DNA of 64,000 nt from Streptomyces coelicoflavus (lineage in GTDB: Bacteria > Actinomycetota > Actinomycetes > Streptomycetales > Streptomycetaceae): NCBI RefSeq assembly GCF_003112555.1, contig NZ_BEWB01000010.1, forward strand, positions 62,001 to 126,000, written 5' to 3'. The position numbers and the translations under genes were made by a program. Below, piece after piece: positions 51,283 through 58,750 of this stretch. The first letter of the stretch is position 1. Each line of letters starts with the position of its first letter. The notes below the pieces were generated by a model. That model ran no database searches. It was not told the origin of the DNA and was given only the letters and a program-made list of their open reading frames with translations.

Positions 51283-52680
51283 CTATATGACCAGGGACAA
51301 CAGCAGCACCAGGGCACCGGCGACCACCGAGATGATCGTCTCCATGACGGACCAGGTCTTGATGGTCTGGCCGACGTTCAGCCCGAAGTACTCCTTCACC
51401 AGCCAGAAGCCGGCGTCGTTGACGTGGCTGAAGAAGAGCGAACCGGCGCCGATGGCCAGGACCAGCAGAGCGGCGTGCGTGGTCGACATGTCGGCCGCCA
51501 GCGGCGCGACCAGGCCGGCCGCCGAGACGGTCGCGACCGTCGCCGAACCGGTCGCCAGCCGGATCGCCACCGCGATCAGCCAGGCCAGCAGCAGCGCCGG
51601 GATCGACCAGTCCTTGGAGATCTCCAGGATCATCTGGCCCACGCCGGAGTCGATCAGCGTCTGCTTGAAGCCGCCGCCCGCGCCGACGATCAGGAGGATG
51701 CCGGCGATGGGCGCGAGGCCCTTCTCGACCAGGCCGGTCAGACGGTCCTTGCCGAACCCGGCGGGCCGCAGCAGCGTGAAGATACCGACGATCACGGAGA
51801 CCAGCAGGGCGATCAGCGGGTTGCCGATGACGTCGAAGGTGCGCTGCACCACGTTCTCCGGGTCGTCGACGACGATGTCGACGAGCGCCTTCAGCAGCAT
51901 CAGCACGACCGGCAGCAGGATCGTGGCCAGGGTGGCACCGAAGCCGGGGCGCTTGTCCAGCTGCTCGGAGGCGCGCTGCGGGATCATGCGGTCGGGGGCC
52001 GGGACGTCCACCCAGCGGGCCGCGTACTTCGAGAACACCGGACCGGCGATGATCACCGTCGGGATCGCGATCAGCACGCCCAGCGCCAGGGTCACACCGA
52101 GGTTGGCGTCCACCGCGTCGATGGCGACCAGCGGACCGGGGTGCGGCGGGACCAGACCGTGCATCACGGACAGACCGGCCAGCGCCGGGATGCCGATCCG
52201 CATCAGGGAGTAGTTGCCGCGCTTGGCGACCATCAGGACCACCGGGATCAGCAGCACGATGCCGACCTCGAAGAACAGCGGCAGCCCGATGACCGAGGCG
52301 ATCAGCACCATCATCCACGGCATCGAGCGGCGCGTCGCCCTGGCGAGGATGGTGTCCACGATCTGGTCGGCGCCGCCGGAGTCGGCGAGCATCTTGCCGA
52401 GGATCGCACCGAGGGCGATCAGGACGCCGACGCCCGCGACGGTGGAGCCGAGTCCGGAGGTGAAGCTGGTGATGACCTTGTCCAGCGGAGCCCCGGCGAA
52501 GGCGCCGAGCGCCAGCGACCCGATGGTCAGCGACAGGAAGGCATGCAGCTTGAACTTGGTGATGAGCAGGACGATGACGGCGATGCCCAGGAGCACGGCG
52601 ATGCCCAGCTGGGCGTGGCCCGCCGAGGTGATCGGCTCGACGGGGTCCGCTGCCAGCATCTCGACGCTGAGTCTGGTCAC
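51283..52680 (-). CDS. gntP: GntP family gluconate:H+ symporter
   Basis: A 465-residue transporter with about 12-14 helices. Signature blocks are GSLALGAFAGAPLDKVITSFTSG, GKMLADSGGADQIVDTI, VIGLPLFFEVGIVLLIPVV, AGLSVMHGLVPPHPGPLVAI, and SATVATVSAAGLVAPL, all characteristic of GntP. It starts at GTG 52680 behind AAGGGAA. It is the second gene in the gluconate operon, after the kinase (90 bp gap), and should import gluconate or idonate. Confidence 0.94.
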   Translation of the reverse strand: MTRLSVEMLAADPVEPITSAGHAQLGIAVLLGIAVIVLLITKFKLHAFLSLTIGSLALGAFAGAPLDKVITSFTSGLGSTVAGVGVLIALGAILGKMLADSGGADQIVDTILARATRRSMPWMMVLIASVIGLPLFFEVGIVLLIPVVLMVAKRGNYSLMRIGIPALAGLSVMHGLVPPHPGPLVAIDAVDANLGVTLALGVLIAIPTVIIAGPVFSKYAARWVDVPAPDRMIPQRASEQLDKRPGFGATLATILLPVVLMLLKALVDIVVDDPENVVQRTFDVIGNPLIALLVSVIVGIFTLLRPAGFGKDRLTGLVEKGLAPIAGILLIVGAGGGFKQTLIDSGVGQMILEISKDWSIPALLLAWLIAVAIRLATGSATVATVSAAGLVAPLAADMSTTHAALLVLAIGAGSLFFSHVNDAGFWLVKEYFGLNVGQTIKTWSVMETIISVVAGALVLLLSLVI

Positions 52681-52770
52681 GGTGGTTCCCTTGCGGTGAT
52701 GGGGATTGGGGGGATGCGGGGCCGTGCGCGCGGAGGGCGGCACGACCCCGGGGGAGGTGGGTGCGGGGGG

Positions 52771-53298
52771 TTACCGGACCGGCTCGGGAAGACCCTTCAG
52801 GGCGTCGGCCGCCCGTGCGGTGATCTCCTCGGGGGTGCCGGAGACGTCCACCGCGACTCCCGCCTCGTCCGGCTCCAGCGGCTGGAGCGTGGCGAACTGG
52901 GAGTCGAGCAGGGCCGTCGGCATGAAGTGGCCCTCACGGTGCGACATCCGGTCCTCGATCAGCTCACGGCTGCCCGTGAGGTGCACGAAGACGACACCGG
53001 GAGCGGCGGCCCGCAAGCGGTCGCGGTACGACCGCTTCAGCGCGGAACTGCTCACCACCCCACCGAGCCCGGCCCGCCCGTGCGCCCAGTCGCCGATGGC
53101 GTCCAGCCAGGGCCAGCGGTCCTCGTCGGTGAGCGGGGTGCCGGCCGTCATCTTGGCGATGTTGGCCGGCGGGTGGAAGTCGTCGCCCTCGGCGTAGGGA
53201 ACGCCGAGCCGGGCCGCGAGCAGGGGACCGATGGTGGTCTTCCCGGTGCCCGCGACGCCCATGACCACGACCACGTGGGGGGTGTGCAGTTGCTGCAT
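52771..53298 (-). CDS. gntK: Gluconokinase
   Basis: A 175-residue kinase that converts gluconate to 6-phosphogluconate. Walker A GVAGTGKT is at residues 14-21. Substrate and fold blocks AEGDDFHPPANIAKM, GTPLTDEDRWPWLD, SSSALKRSYRDRLR, GSRELIEDRMSHREGHFMP and LLDSQFATLQPLEPDE are those of the GntK/IdnK family. It starts at 53298 and is the first gene of the operon, divergent from the GntR regulator gene. Confidence 0.95.
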   Translation of the reverse strand: MQQLHTPHVVVVMGVAGTGKTTIGPLLAARLGVPYAEGDDFHPPANIAKMTAGTPLTDEDRWPWLDAIGDWAHGRAGLGGVVSSSALKRSYRDRLRAAAPGVVFVHLTGSRELIEDRMSHREGHFMPTALLDSQFATLQPLEPDEAGVAVDVSGTPEEITARAADALKGLPEPVR

Positions 53299-53322
53299 CG
53301 CACTCTCGCTGTCTGCTGTCTT

Positions 53323-53420
53323 CGTCGACACCTGATGTCGACGCAACTGAAACTCATTGGTACGACAACTTCAAGAGTCTGTGACATATAAGTCTGACTT
53401 TTTGTTCCCGTGATCTGCCC
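53323..53420. promoter_or_regulatory. Divergent promoter and operator region of the gluconate operon
   Basis: The 136-bp interval 53299-53434 contains a 21-bp palindrome, CGTCGACA-CCTGA-TGTCGACG, at 53323-53343. An AT-rich segment at 53365-53407 has two AGTCTG copies around GACATATA, and TTGGTACGACAA (53357-53368) resembles a FadR-subfamily GntR half-site pair. The divergent GntR protein is the probable ligand of one of these sites. Confidence 0.55.
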
Positions 53421-53434
53421 CGTACGCTGAGTGC

Positions 53435-54136
53435 ATGAGCACACCGGGCCGGGGGCTGCACGGCCGCGTACTGGACACCCTCGGCCCCGCGATCACAGCG
53501 GGCGAATACCCCGCGGGCAGCGTGCTGCGCACGGACGAGCTCGCCCAGCGTTTCGAGGTGTCGCGCTCGGTGATGCGGGAGGCGGTCCGGGTGCTGGAGT
53601 CCATGCACCTCGTCGAGTCCCGCCGCCGCGTCGGCGTCACCGTCCTCGCCGAGTGCGAGTGGAACGTCTACGACCCGCAGGTCATCCGCTGGCGCCTGGC
53701 CGGCTCCGAGCGTCCCCGGCAGCTGCGCTCCCTGACCGTGCTGAGGTCGGCCGTCGAACCGGTGGCCGCGGGCCTGGCGGCGCGGCTCGCGACGCCCGAG
53801 CAGTGCGCCGAGCTGACCGAGTGCGCGCTCGGCATGGTCGCCAACTCACGCGGTCACCGGCTGGAGGAGTACCTCTTCCACGACGTGGCCTTCCACCGCG
53901 TCGTCCTCACCGCCTCCGGCAACGAGATGTTCGCCCGCCTCGGCGGCGTCGTCGCGGAGGTCCTGGCCGGCCGCACCCACCACGACGTGATGTTCGAGGA
54001 CCCCGACCCGGCCGCCGTCACCCTGCACGTCCAGGTCGCCGAGGCGGTCCGCGCCCGTGACGCCGAGCGCGCGGAGCGGCTGACCCGGGAGATCACCGAG
54101 GGGGCGCTGCAGGAGCTGGACATCCTGGCGCCGTAG
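53435..54136 (+). CDS. gntR: GntR/FadR subfamily regulator of gluconate genes
   Basis: A 233-residue regulator. The winged helix is RVLDTLGPAITAGEYPAGSVL to SRSVMREAVRVLESMHLVESRRRVGVTV (about residues 11-70). The C-terminal FCD domain has the helical metal-binding pattern (LFHDVAFHRVVLTASGN, VTLHVQVAEAV). It is divergent from the gluconate operon, and I recall its S. coelicolor orthologue SCO1678 as the repressor of gluconate metabolism genes. Gluconate or 6-phosphogluconate is the likely inducer. Confidence 0.9.
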   Translation: MSTPGRGLHGRVLDTLGPAITAGEYPAGSVLRTDELAQRFEVSRSVMREAVRVLESMHLVESRRRVGVTVLAECEWNVYDPQVIRWRLAGSERPRQLRSLTVLRSAVEPVAAGLAARLATPEQCAELTECALGMVANSRGHRLEEYLFHDVAFHRVVLTASGNEMFARLGGVVAEVLAGRTHHDVMFEDPDPAAVTLHVQVAEAVRARDAERAERLTREITEGALQELDILAP

Positions 54137-54184
54137 AGAGCCGCGGAGAGCCGCGGTGTGCCGGGGGGTGCCGGGGGAGCGGCG

Positions 54185-54565
54185 TCAGTCGAGGAACTCC
54201 CCGTCCACGTACACCCACGCCCCGTCCACCCGCTCGAACCGGCTCCGCTCGTGCAGCGAGCCGCCCCGGTAGGACGCCCGGAACGTCACGGTCCCGGTGG
54301 CGTGGAAGGCGGAGCCGTCGGCCGTGCCCAGGATCTCCAGGCCGGTCCACCGCATGCCCGCGTCCAGGTCCAGCCGCGCCGGCCGCGTCCGCGGGTGCCA
54401 GGTGCGCAGCAGATAGCCCGCGTCCTGCCTCACGAAGGCGCTGTAGCGCGAGCGCATCAGAGCCTCGGCGGTCGGGGCGGCGGCGGTCCCGGCGTGGAAC
54501 CGGCCGCAGCACGTCTCGTACGGCTCGGACCGGCCGCAGGGGCAGGAGAGGGTGGGCGTGGGCAT
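54185..54565 (-). CDS. YchJ/UPF0225 family protein
   Basis: A 126-residue protein with an N-terminal SEC-C-like zinc motif ([17 protein letters not shown]) followed by a cystatin/NTF2-like YchJ middle domain ([27 protein letters not shown] and [32 protein letters not shown]). The function of the family is not established. The start MPTPTLSC at 54565 or the codon nine bases upstream are both possible. It is convergent with the GntR gene and downstream of tRNA-Leu on the same strand. Confidence 0.85.
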   Translation of the reverse strand: MPTPTLSCPCGRSEPYETCCGRFHAGTAAAPTAEALMRSRYSAFVRQDAGYLLRTWHPRTRPARLDLDAGMRWTGLEILGTADGSAFHATGTVTFRASYRGGSLHERSRFERVDGAWVYVDGEFLD

Positions 54566-54592
54566 GGCGTCCACTGTAGGGGAAAAGCAGAA

Positions 54593-54613
54593 AACCCCTG
54601 CTCAGCAGGGGTT
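54593..54613 (-). terminator. Rho-independent terminator of tRNA-Leu
   Basis: A perfect 9-bp stem (AACCCCTGC-TGA-GCAGGGGTT when read on the minus strand) is followed by TTCTGCTTTT on that strand. It lies five bases after the tRNA CCA end. This is the most classical terminator in the window. Confidence 0.88.
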
Positions 54614-54618
54614 CTCAC

Positions 54619-54706
54619 TGGTGTCCGAGGGGGGACTTGAACCCCCACGCCCGATAAAGGGCACTAGCACCTCAAGCTAGCGCGTCTGCCATTCCGCCAC
54701 CCGGAC
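54619..54706 (-). tRNA. tRNA-Leu (anticodon GAG)
   Basis: An 88-nt class II tRNA gene including an encoded CCA end. The acceptor stem GTCCGGG pairs with CTCGGAC (one G-U). The anticodon stem CTAGC/GCTAG encloses TTGAGGT, giving anticodon GAG for CUC/CUU leucine codons. A long variable arm (TGCCC-TTTATC-GGGCG) and the T-loop GGTTCAAGTCC are present. I looked for a flanking integrase or duplicated 3' end, as expected for an integrated element, and found none. Confidence 0.96.
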
Positions 54707-54867
54707 AAGGTGTCTGTCGCGCGGGGTGTTCCCCTTGGCGACGACGTAAACATTACCAGGCTTTCCGGGGTGGCCGATCACCCCCTCCTTGGGTCCGGAC
54801 GGCCGCAGGGGGAGGATGAGGGGGACCCAGGAGCAGGAACATCGGCAGCGACAGCGGGAGGAACCAC

Positions 54868-56193
54868 GTGAGCGACTCGGGCACGGCCAGGAGCGTCACC
54901 GGCGAGGACGAGGTCGTCGACCTCTGCCGCGAGCTGATCCGGATCGACACCAGCAACTACGGCGACCACTCGGGCCCCGGCGAGCGCAAGGCGGCCGAGT
55001 ACGTCGCCGAGAAGCTCGCCGAGGTGGGACTGGAGCCGAAGATCTTCGAGTCCCACCCCGGACGCGCCTCCACGGTGGCCCGGATCGAGGGCGAGGACCC
55101 GTCCCGGCCCGCACTGCTCATCCACGGCCACACCGACGTCGTCCCGGCCAACGCGGACGACTGGACCCATCACCCCTTCTCCGGGGAGGTCGCCGACGGG
55201 TGCGTGTGGGGGCGCGGTGCCGTCGACATGAAGGACATGGACGCGATGACCCTCGCGGTCGTGCGCGACCGGCTGCGCAGCGGGCGCAAGCCCCCGCGGG
55301 ACATCGTCCTCGCGTTCCTCGCCGACGAGGAGGCCGGCGGCACGTACGGCGCCCGCCACCTCGTGGACAACCACCCCGACCTGTTCGAGGGCGTCACCGA
55401 GGCGATCAGCGAGGTGGGCGGCTTCTCCTTCACCGTGAACGAGCAGCGCCGCCTCTACCTGATCCAGACGGCCGAGAAGGGCATCCACTGGATGAAGCTG
55501 ACGGTGGCCGGCACCGCGGGGCACGGATCGATGATCCACCGCGACAACGCCATCACCGAGCTGTCGGAGGCCGTCGCGCGCCTCGGACGGCACAAGTTCC
55601 CCGTCCGCGTCACCAAGACCACCCGGGCCTTCCTCGACGAACTCGGCGACGCGCTCGGCACCGACCTCGACCCGGAGAACATGGAGGGCACGCTCGCCAA
55701 GCTCGGCGGCATCGCCAAGCTCATCGGCGCGACCCTCAGCAACACCGCCAACCCGACCCAGCTGGGCGCCGGTTACAAGGTCAACGTCATCCCCGGCGAG
55801 GCCACCGCACACGTCGACGGACGCTATCTGCCCGGGTACGAGGAGGAGTTCCTCGCCGACGTCGACCGCATCCTCGGACCGCACGTGCGGCGCGAGGACG
55901 TGCACGCCAACAAGGCCGTCGAGACCACCTTCGACGGCGCGCTGGTCGACGCGATGCAGTCCGCGCTGGTGGCCGAGGACCCGGCCGCGAAGGCGGTCCC
56001 CTACATGCTCTCCGGCGGCACGGACGCCAAGTCCTTCGACGAACTCGGCATCCGGGGCTTCGGCTTCGCGCCGCTCAAGCTGCCGCCGGAGCTGGACTTC
56101 GCGGGCATGTTCCACGGCGTCGACGAGCGGGTTCCGGTGGAAGGACTCCAGTTCGGCGTGCGGGTGCTCGACCGTTTCATCGACGCGTCCTGA
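54868..56193 (+). CDS. M20 family zinc metallopeptidase
   Basis: A 441-residue dipeptidase/deacylase of the M20 (ArgE/DapE) type. Zinc ligands are visible in LLIHGHTDVVPA (His and Asp), GRGAVDMKDMDA (bridging Asp), LADEEAGGTYGAR (Glu-Glu) and the C-terminal MFHGVDERV. The lid dimerisation domain lies between about residues 205 and 330. It starts at GTG 54868 behind GGGAGGA. No signal peptide, so it acts in the cytoplasm on an unknown N-acyl amino acid or peptide. Confidence 0.9.
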   Translation: MSDSGTARSVTGEDEVVDLCRELIRIDTSNYGDHSGPGERKAAEYVAEKLAEVGLEPKIFESHPGRASTVARIEGEDPSRPALLIHGHTDVVPANADDWTHHPFSGEVADGCVWGRGAVDMKDMDAMTLAVVRDRLRSGRKPPRDIVLAFLADEEAGGTYGARHLVDNHPDLFEGVTEAISEVGGFSFTVNEQRRLYLIQTAEKGIHWMKLTVAGTAGHGSMIHRDNAITELSEAVARLGRHKFPVRVTKTTRAFLDELGDALGTDLDPENMEGTLAKLGGIAKLIGATLSNTANPTQLGAGYKVNVIPGEATAHVDGRYLPGYEEEFLADVDRILGPHVRREDVHANKAVETTFDGALVDAMQSALVAEDPAAKAVPYMLSGGTDAKSFDELGIRGFGFAPLKLPPELDFAGMFHGVDERVPVEGLQFGVRVLDRFIDAS

Positions 56194-56269
56194 AACGCCG
56201 GTGTGGGCGCGTCCCGAATCGGCCGTGTGTGCGGGAGGCGACCGGGACGAGTGAATGCACTCATAAGCT

Positions 56270-56297
56270 CGTAGCCTCATTACTCCCTCCTCGTTAC
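56270..56297 (+). promoter_or_regulatory. Candidate sigma-BldN promoter of chpH
   Basis: CGTAGC (56270-56275), a 16-bp spacer and CGTTAC (56292-56297) match the sigma-BldN consensus CGTAAC-N16-CGTTGA at 9 of 12 positions. Chaplin genes are established BldN targets. The start of transcription would be near 56304, giving a leader of about 45 nt that contains the inverted repeat GCGATC/GATCGC (56305-56327). Confidence 0.55.
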
Positions 56298-56348
56298 AGG
56301 TAATGCGATCGGCAACTTTGGGATCGCGTTTGCCAACTAGGAGGAACA

Positions 56349-56582
56349 ATGCTCAAGAAGGTCGTCGCCGCTGCGGCTGCCACCGGTGGTCTGGTTCTCG
56401 CGGGCGCGGGCATGGCCGTCGCCGACTCCGGTGCGCAGGGTGCCGCCGTGCACTCGCCCGGCGTCCTTTCCGGCAACGTCGTTCAGGTTCCCGTGCACGT
56501 GCCGGTGAACGTCTGCGGCAACACCATCGACGTGATCGGCCTGCTGAACCCGGCCTTCGGCAACGTCTGCATCAACAAGTGA
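56349..56582 (+). CDS. chpH: Short chaplin ChpH
   Basis: A 77-residue secreted amyloid-forming surface protein that lowers water surface tension so aerial hyphae can emerge. Residues 1-25 are the signal peptide (MLKKVVAAAAATGGLVLAG to MAVA). The mature part is one chaplin domain (SPGVLSGNVVQVPVHVPVN then CGNTIDVIGLLNPAFGNVC) with the conserved cysteine pair Cys56 and Cys74. The short length and the GNVVQVPVHVPVNVCGN sequence identify ChpH, one of the essential minimal chaplins. It starts behind AGGAGGAA. chpC lies 178 bp downstream. Confidence 0.96.
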   Translation: MLKKVVAAAAATGGLVLAGAGMAVADSGAQGAAVHSPGVLSGNVVQVPVHVPVNVCGNTIDVIGLLNPAFGNVCINK

Positions 56583-56616
56583 CGTTGTGCCTCGCCCCGT
56601 GAGGACGTGATGCCGC

Positions 56617-56651
56617 CGGCCCCGGAGCGCGCGCCATGCGCTCCGGGGCCG
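56617..56651 (+). terminator. Strong hairpin terminator after chpH
   Basis: CGGCCCCGGAGCGC (56617-56630) and its perfect complement (56638-56651) form a 14-bp stem with a 7-nt loop, 34 bp after the chpH stop and followed by CTTT. It should separate chpH from chpC transcription. Confidence 0.82.
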
Positions 56652-56760
56652 ACGGCCTTTCGGGGGACATTCGAGGCGAGTGGACGACAGTGACGCCGGA
56701 ATTCCGGCACTCTCGGCATTCTCGGTACCACGGGACCAGGACAAGGCAGGGATTCAGGAA

Positions 56761-57525
56761 ATGCGACAGGTCACCCGCAAGGGCCTGATGACGATGGCGG
56801 CGGCCACCGGCGTGATCGCCGCCGCGGGCGGTGCCGCCCACGCGGACTCGGGTGCGCACGGTTCGAGTTCGGGCTCGCCCGGCGTGCTGTCCGGCAACAC
56901 GGTGCAGGCGCCGGTGCACGTGCCGGTCAACGTCTGCGGCAACACGGTGGACGTGGTCGGCGTCCTCAACCCGGCGATGGGCAACTCGTGCGCCAACCAG
57001 GGCGGCGACGCCTCCGGAGGGCACGGCGACCCGGGCGGATACGGCGACTCCGGGAGCCACGACGGGGCGCACGGGGACTCCGGGGGCTCTCACGCGGGCG
57101 GTCACGCCACCGACTCGCCGGGCGTCGGCTCCGGCAACCACGTCGAGGTGCCGATCGACGTGCCGGTGAACGTGTGCGGCAACAGCATCGACGTGGTCGG
57201 CGCCCTCAATCCGGCCTTCGGCAACGACTGCGACAACGGGGGAGGAGGCGGGGACCACTCGACGCCCCCCGGCGACCACGAGACGCCTCCGGAGAAGCCG
57301 GACAACCCCGATACTCCGGACAACCCGTCCGGTCCGGACGGCGATACGCCGGGCGACTCCACGGAGCACAACCGGCCGGGCACCCAGACGGTCGCCCAGC
57401 CCGGCGGCCACGCGGCGCTCGCCGAGACCGGCAGCGACCTGCCGCTGGGCCTCGTCCTGCCGGTGGGCGCCGGCGCGCTGCTCGCCGGCACGGTGCTCTA
57501 CCGCAAGGCACGCGCCTCGGCGTGA
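56761..57525 (+). CDS. chpC: Long sortase-anchored chaplin ChpC
   Basis: A 254-residue wall-anchored chaplin. Residues 1-28 form a signal peptide. Two chaplin domains (about residues 39-78 and 119-158) each carry the cysteine pair and the VPVNVCGN core. A Gly/His/Ser/Asp-rich spacer joins them, and a Pro/Asp-rich stalk follows. LAETG (220-224), a hydrophobic helix and RKARASA form the sortase E signal. The order next to chpH identifies ChpC. The ATG at 56761 follows GGGATTCAGGAA. A 14-bp palindrome GCCGGAATTCCGGC lies at 56695-56708 upstream. Confidence 0.95.
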   Translation: MRQVTRKGLMTMAAATGVIAAAGGAAHADSGAHGSSSGSPGVLSGNTVQAPVHVPVNVCGNTVDVVGVLNPAMGNSCANQGGDASGGHGDPGGYGDSGSHDGAHGDSGGSHAGGHATDSPGVGSGNHVEVPIDVPVNVCGNSIDVVGALNPAFGNDCDNGGGGGDHSTPPGDHETPPEKPDNPDTPDNPSGPDGDTPGDSTEHNRPGTQTVAQPGGHAALAETGSDLPLGLVLPVGAGALLAGTVLYRKARASA

Positions 57526-57549
57526 GAGGGACACACCGGCACACGGAAC

Positions 57550-57571
57550 GGGCTCCGCATCGGCGGGGCCC
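57550..57571. terminator. Bidirectional hairpin after chpC
   Basis: GGGCTCCGC-ATCG-GCGGGGCCC forms a 9-bp stem with one T-G pair in the 96-bp gap between chpC and the convergent DUF5703 gene. Confidence 0.65.
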
Positions 57572-57621
57572 GCTCCGCGTCCACCTCCGTCACTCGCGCC
57601 CGACCGGTCCCGGACACCGGA

Positions 57622-57810
57622 TCACCAGGTGGCGCGCACCTGGCGGATGATCCGCCGCCGCAACCGCACCTTGCGGCTGCCGTCACGCAGCAGGGTCAGG
57701 CGGTACAACTCCCAGTGTCCGTACTCGGCATGGTCCGTCAGCTGACGTGTCGCCTCCTTGCGGGTGACCCCGCGCGGTAGGTACACATCGACAAATTCGT
57801 ATTCCGGCAT
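57622..57810 (-). CDS. Small conserved DUF5703-type protein
   Basis: A 62-residue basic protein (MPEYEFVDVYLPRGVTRKEA to RRRIIRQVRATW). It is well conserved in streptomycetes as I remember it, where it is assigned to DUF5703. It has no signal peptide or membrane helix. The compact alpha-beta composition and basic C-terminus suggest RNA or protein binding, but the function is unknown. It is divergent from the acidic-protein gene across 47 bases. Confidence 0.82.
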   Translation of the reverse strand: MPEYEFVDVYLPRGVTRKEATRQLTDHAEYGHWELYRLTLLRDGSRKVRLRRRIIRQVRATW

Positions 57811-57857
57811 CGAATCTATTGTGCGGGCTGGGGCCCGGTACGGATAGCGTCTGCACT

Positions 57858-58637
57858 ATGTCTGATGCTGCGCAGCCCACCGCTGCCGAGGTACGCGCCG
57901 CCGCCGAGGCGGTCAAGACCGCGCTCGACCGCCACCTTGCGGCGGTCGAACGCCGGTCGGGAGAGGAAGACCCGGCCGTCTACGACGCGTTCAACGAGCT
58001 GGCCGCGGCCGCGGAGGCGTACGACGAACTGCTCTACGACCGGTACGACGAGGTCACTCCCTTCGAGATCCCCGGCGAGGACACGCTGCCGCCGTACACG
58101 GGCCCCGAGGAACCCAGCGCGCTCAGCGTCCTGATCCGCCGCGACTACGCCGTGGCCGAGCCGCAGCGGCTGATGGCCCAGGCCCGACGGGTCGAGGCGG
58201 CGGACGAGGAGGGGCCGGGCGTGGAGGCCTCGAACACGGTGCACGGGGCGCTCGGCCTCCTGTTCGGCGAGTTCGAGCCGGACGAGATCGCCTCGCGGCA
58301 CAAGGAGTTCGGGCTGGAGGAGGGCGACTCCACGCTCTGGGTGACGGCCGCGGACGAGAGTGCCGACCCCGGCGAGTGGCTGGAGGCGCCGTTCGAGGAG
58401 GCCGACCCGGAGCGGGTGGTCTGCCGCTTCGACGTCAGCGCGGTCTTCGACGAGGAGCTCGACGACGACATCGACGACGTCGACGACGCGGACGACGAAG
58501 ACGACGAAGACGACGACGGCGACCTGCCGGAGCTGGACGAGGACCTCGACGCCAGCCTCGACACGGACACGGACACGGACACGGACGAGGACGACGACCC
58601 GGCCGGTGACCCGGCCCGTCTGGAGGGCGACCGCTGA
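57858..58637 (+). CDS. Conserved hypothetical protein with acidic C-terminal tail
   Basis: A 259-residue protein. The N-terminal 60 residues are helical (TAAEVRAAAEAVKTALDRHLAAVERRSG), the middle contains LSVLIRRDYAVAEPQRLMAQARR and ASNTVHGALGLLFGEFEPDEIASRHKEFGLEEGDSTLWV, and the last 60 residues are extremely acidic, including repeated Asp-Asp runs and (DT)4. No enzyme motif is recognised. The start MSDAAQPTAAE at 57858 is clear from composition. It is convergent with the RecD2-like gene across a perfect 15-bp hairpin. Confidence 0.8.
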   Translation: MSDAAQPTAAEVRAAAEAVKTALDRHLAAVERRSGEEDPAVYDAFNELAAAAEAYDELLYDRYDEVTPFEIPGEDTLPPYTGPEEPSALSVLIRRDYAVAEPQRLMAQARRVEAADEEGPGVEASNTVHGALGLLFGEFEPDEIASRHKEFGLEEGDSTLWVTAADESADPGEWLEAPFEEADPERVVCRFDVSAVFDEELDDDIDDVDDADDEDDEDDDGDLPELDEDLDASLDTDTDTDTDEDDDPAGDPARLEGDR

Positions 58638-58640
58638 GCG

Positions 58641-58678
58641 CCCGGGGCCACGGCACGGGACGATGCCGTGGCCCCGGG
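58641..58678. terminator. Perfect 15-bp bidirectional hairpin
   Basis: CCCGGGGCCACGGCA (58641-58655) pairs fully with TGCCGTGGCCCCGGG (58664-58678), loop of 8, four bases after the stop of the acidic-protein gene and 72 bp from the convergent RecD2-like gene. Confidence 0.88.
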
Positions 58679-58750
58679 GCGGTGTCGGCTGCGTGCCGTG
58701 GCCGCCCGGCGCGGGGCGGCCGGGCGGGTTGCAGGGGTCGGGCGCCCGGA

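Noticed and set aside
54619-54706. tRNA-Leu as an integration site for a mobile element
   Set aside because: No integrase, excisionase or duplicated tRNA 3' end is visible on either side, and flanking genes are ordinary chromosomal genes.
58440-58610. Asp-rich and Asp-Thr repeats as a separate repeat element
   Set aside because: They lie in frame at the end of a gene and are simply a low-complexity acidic tail.
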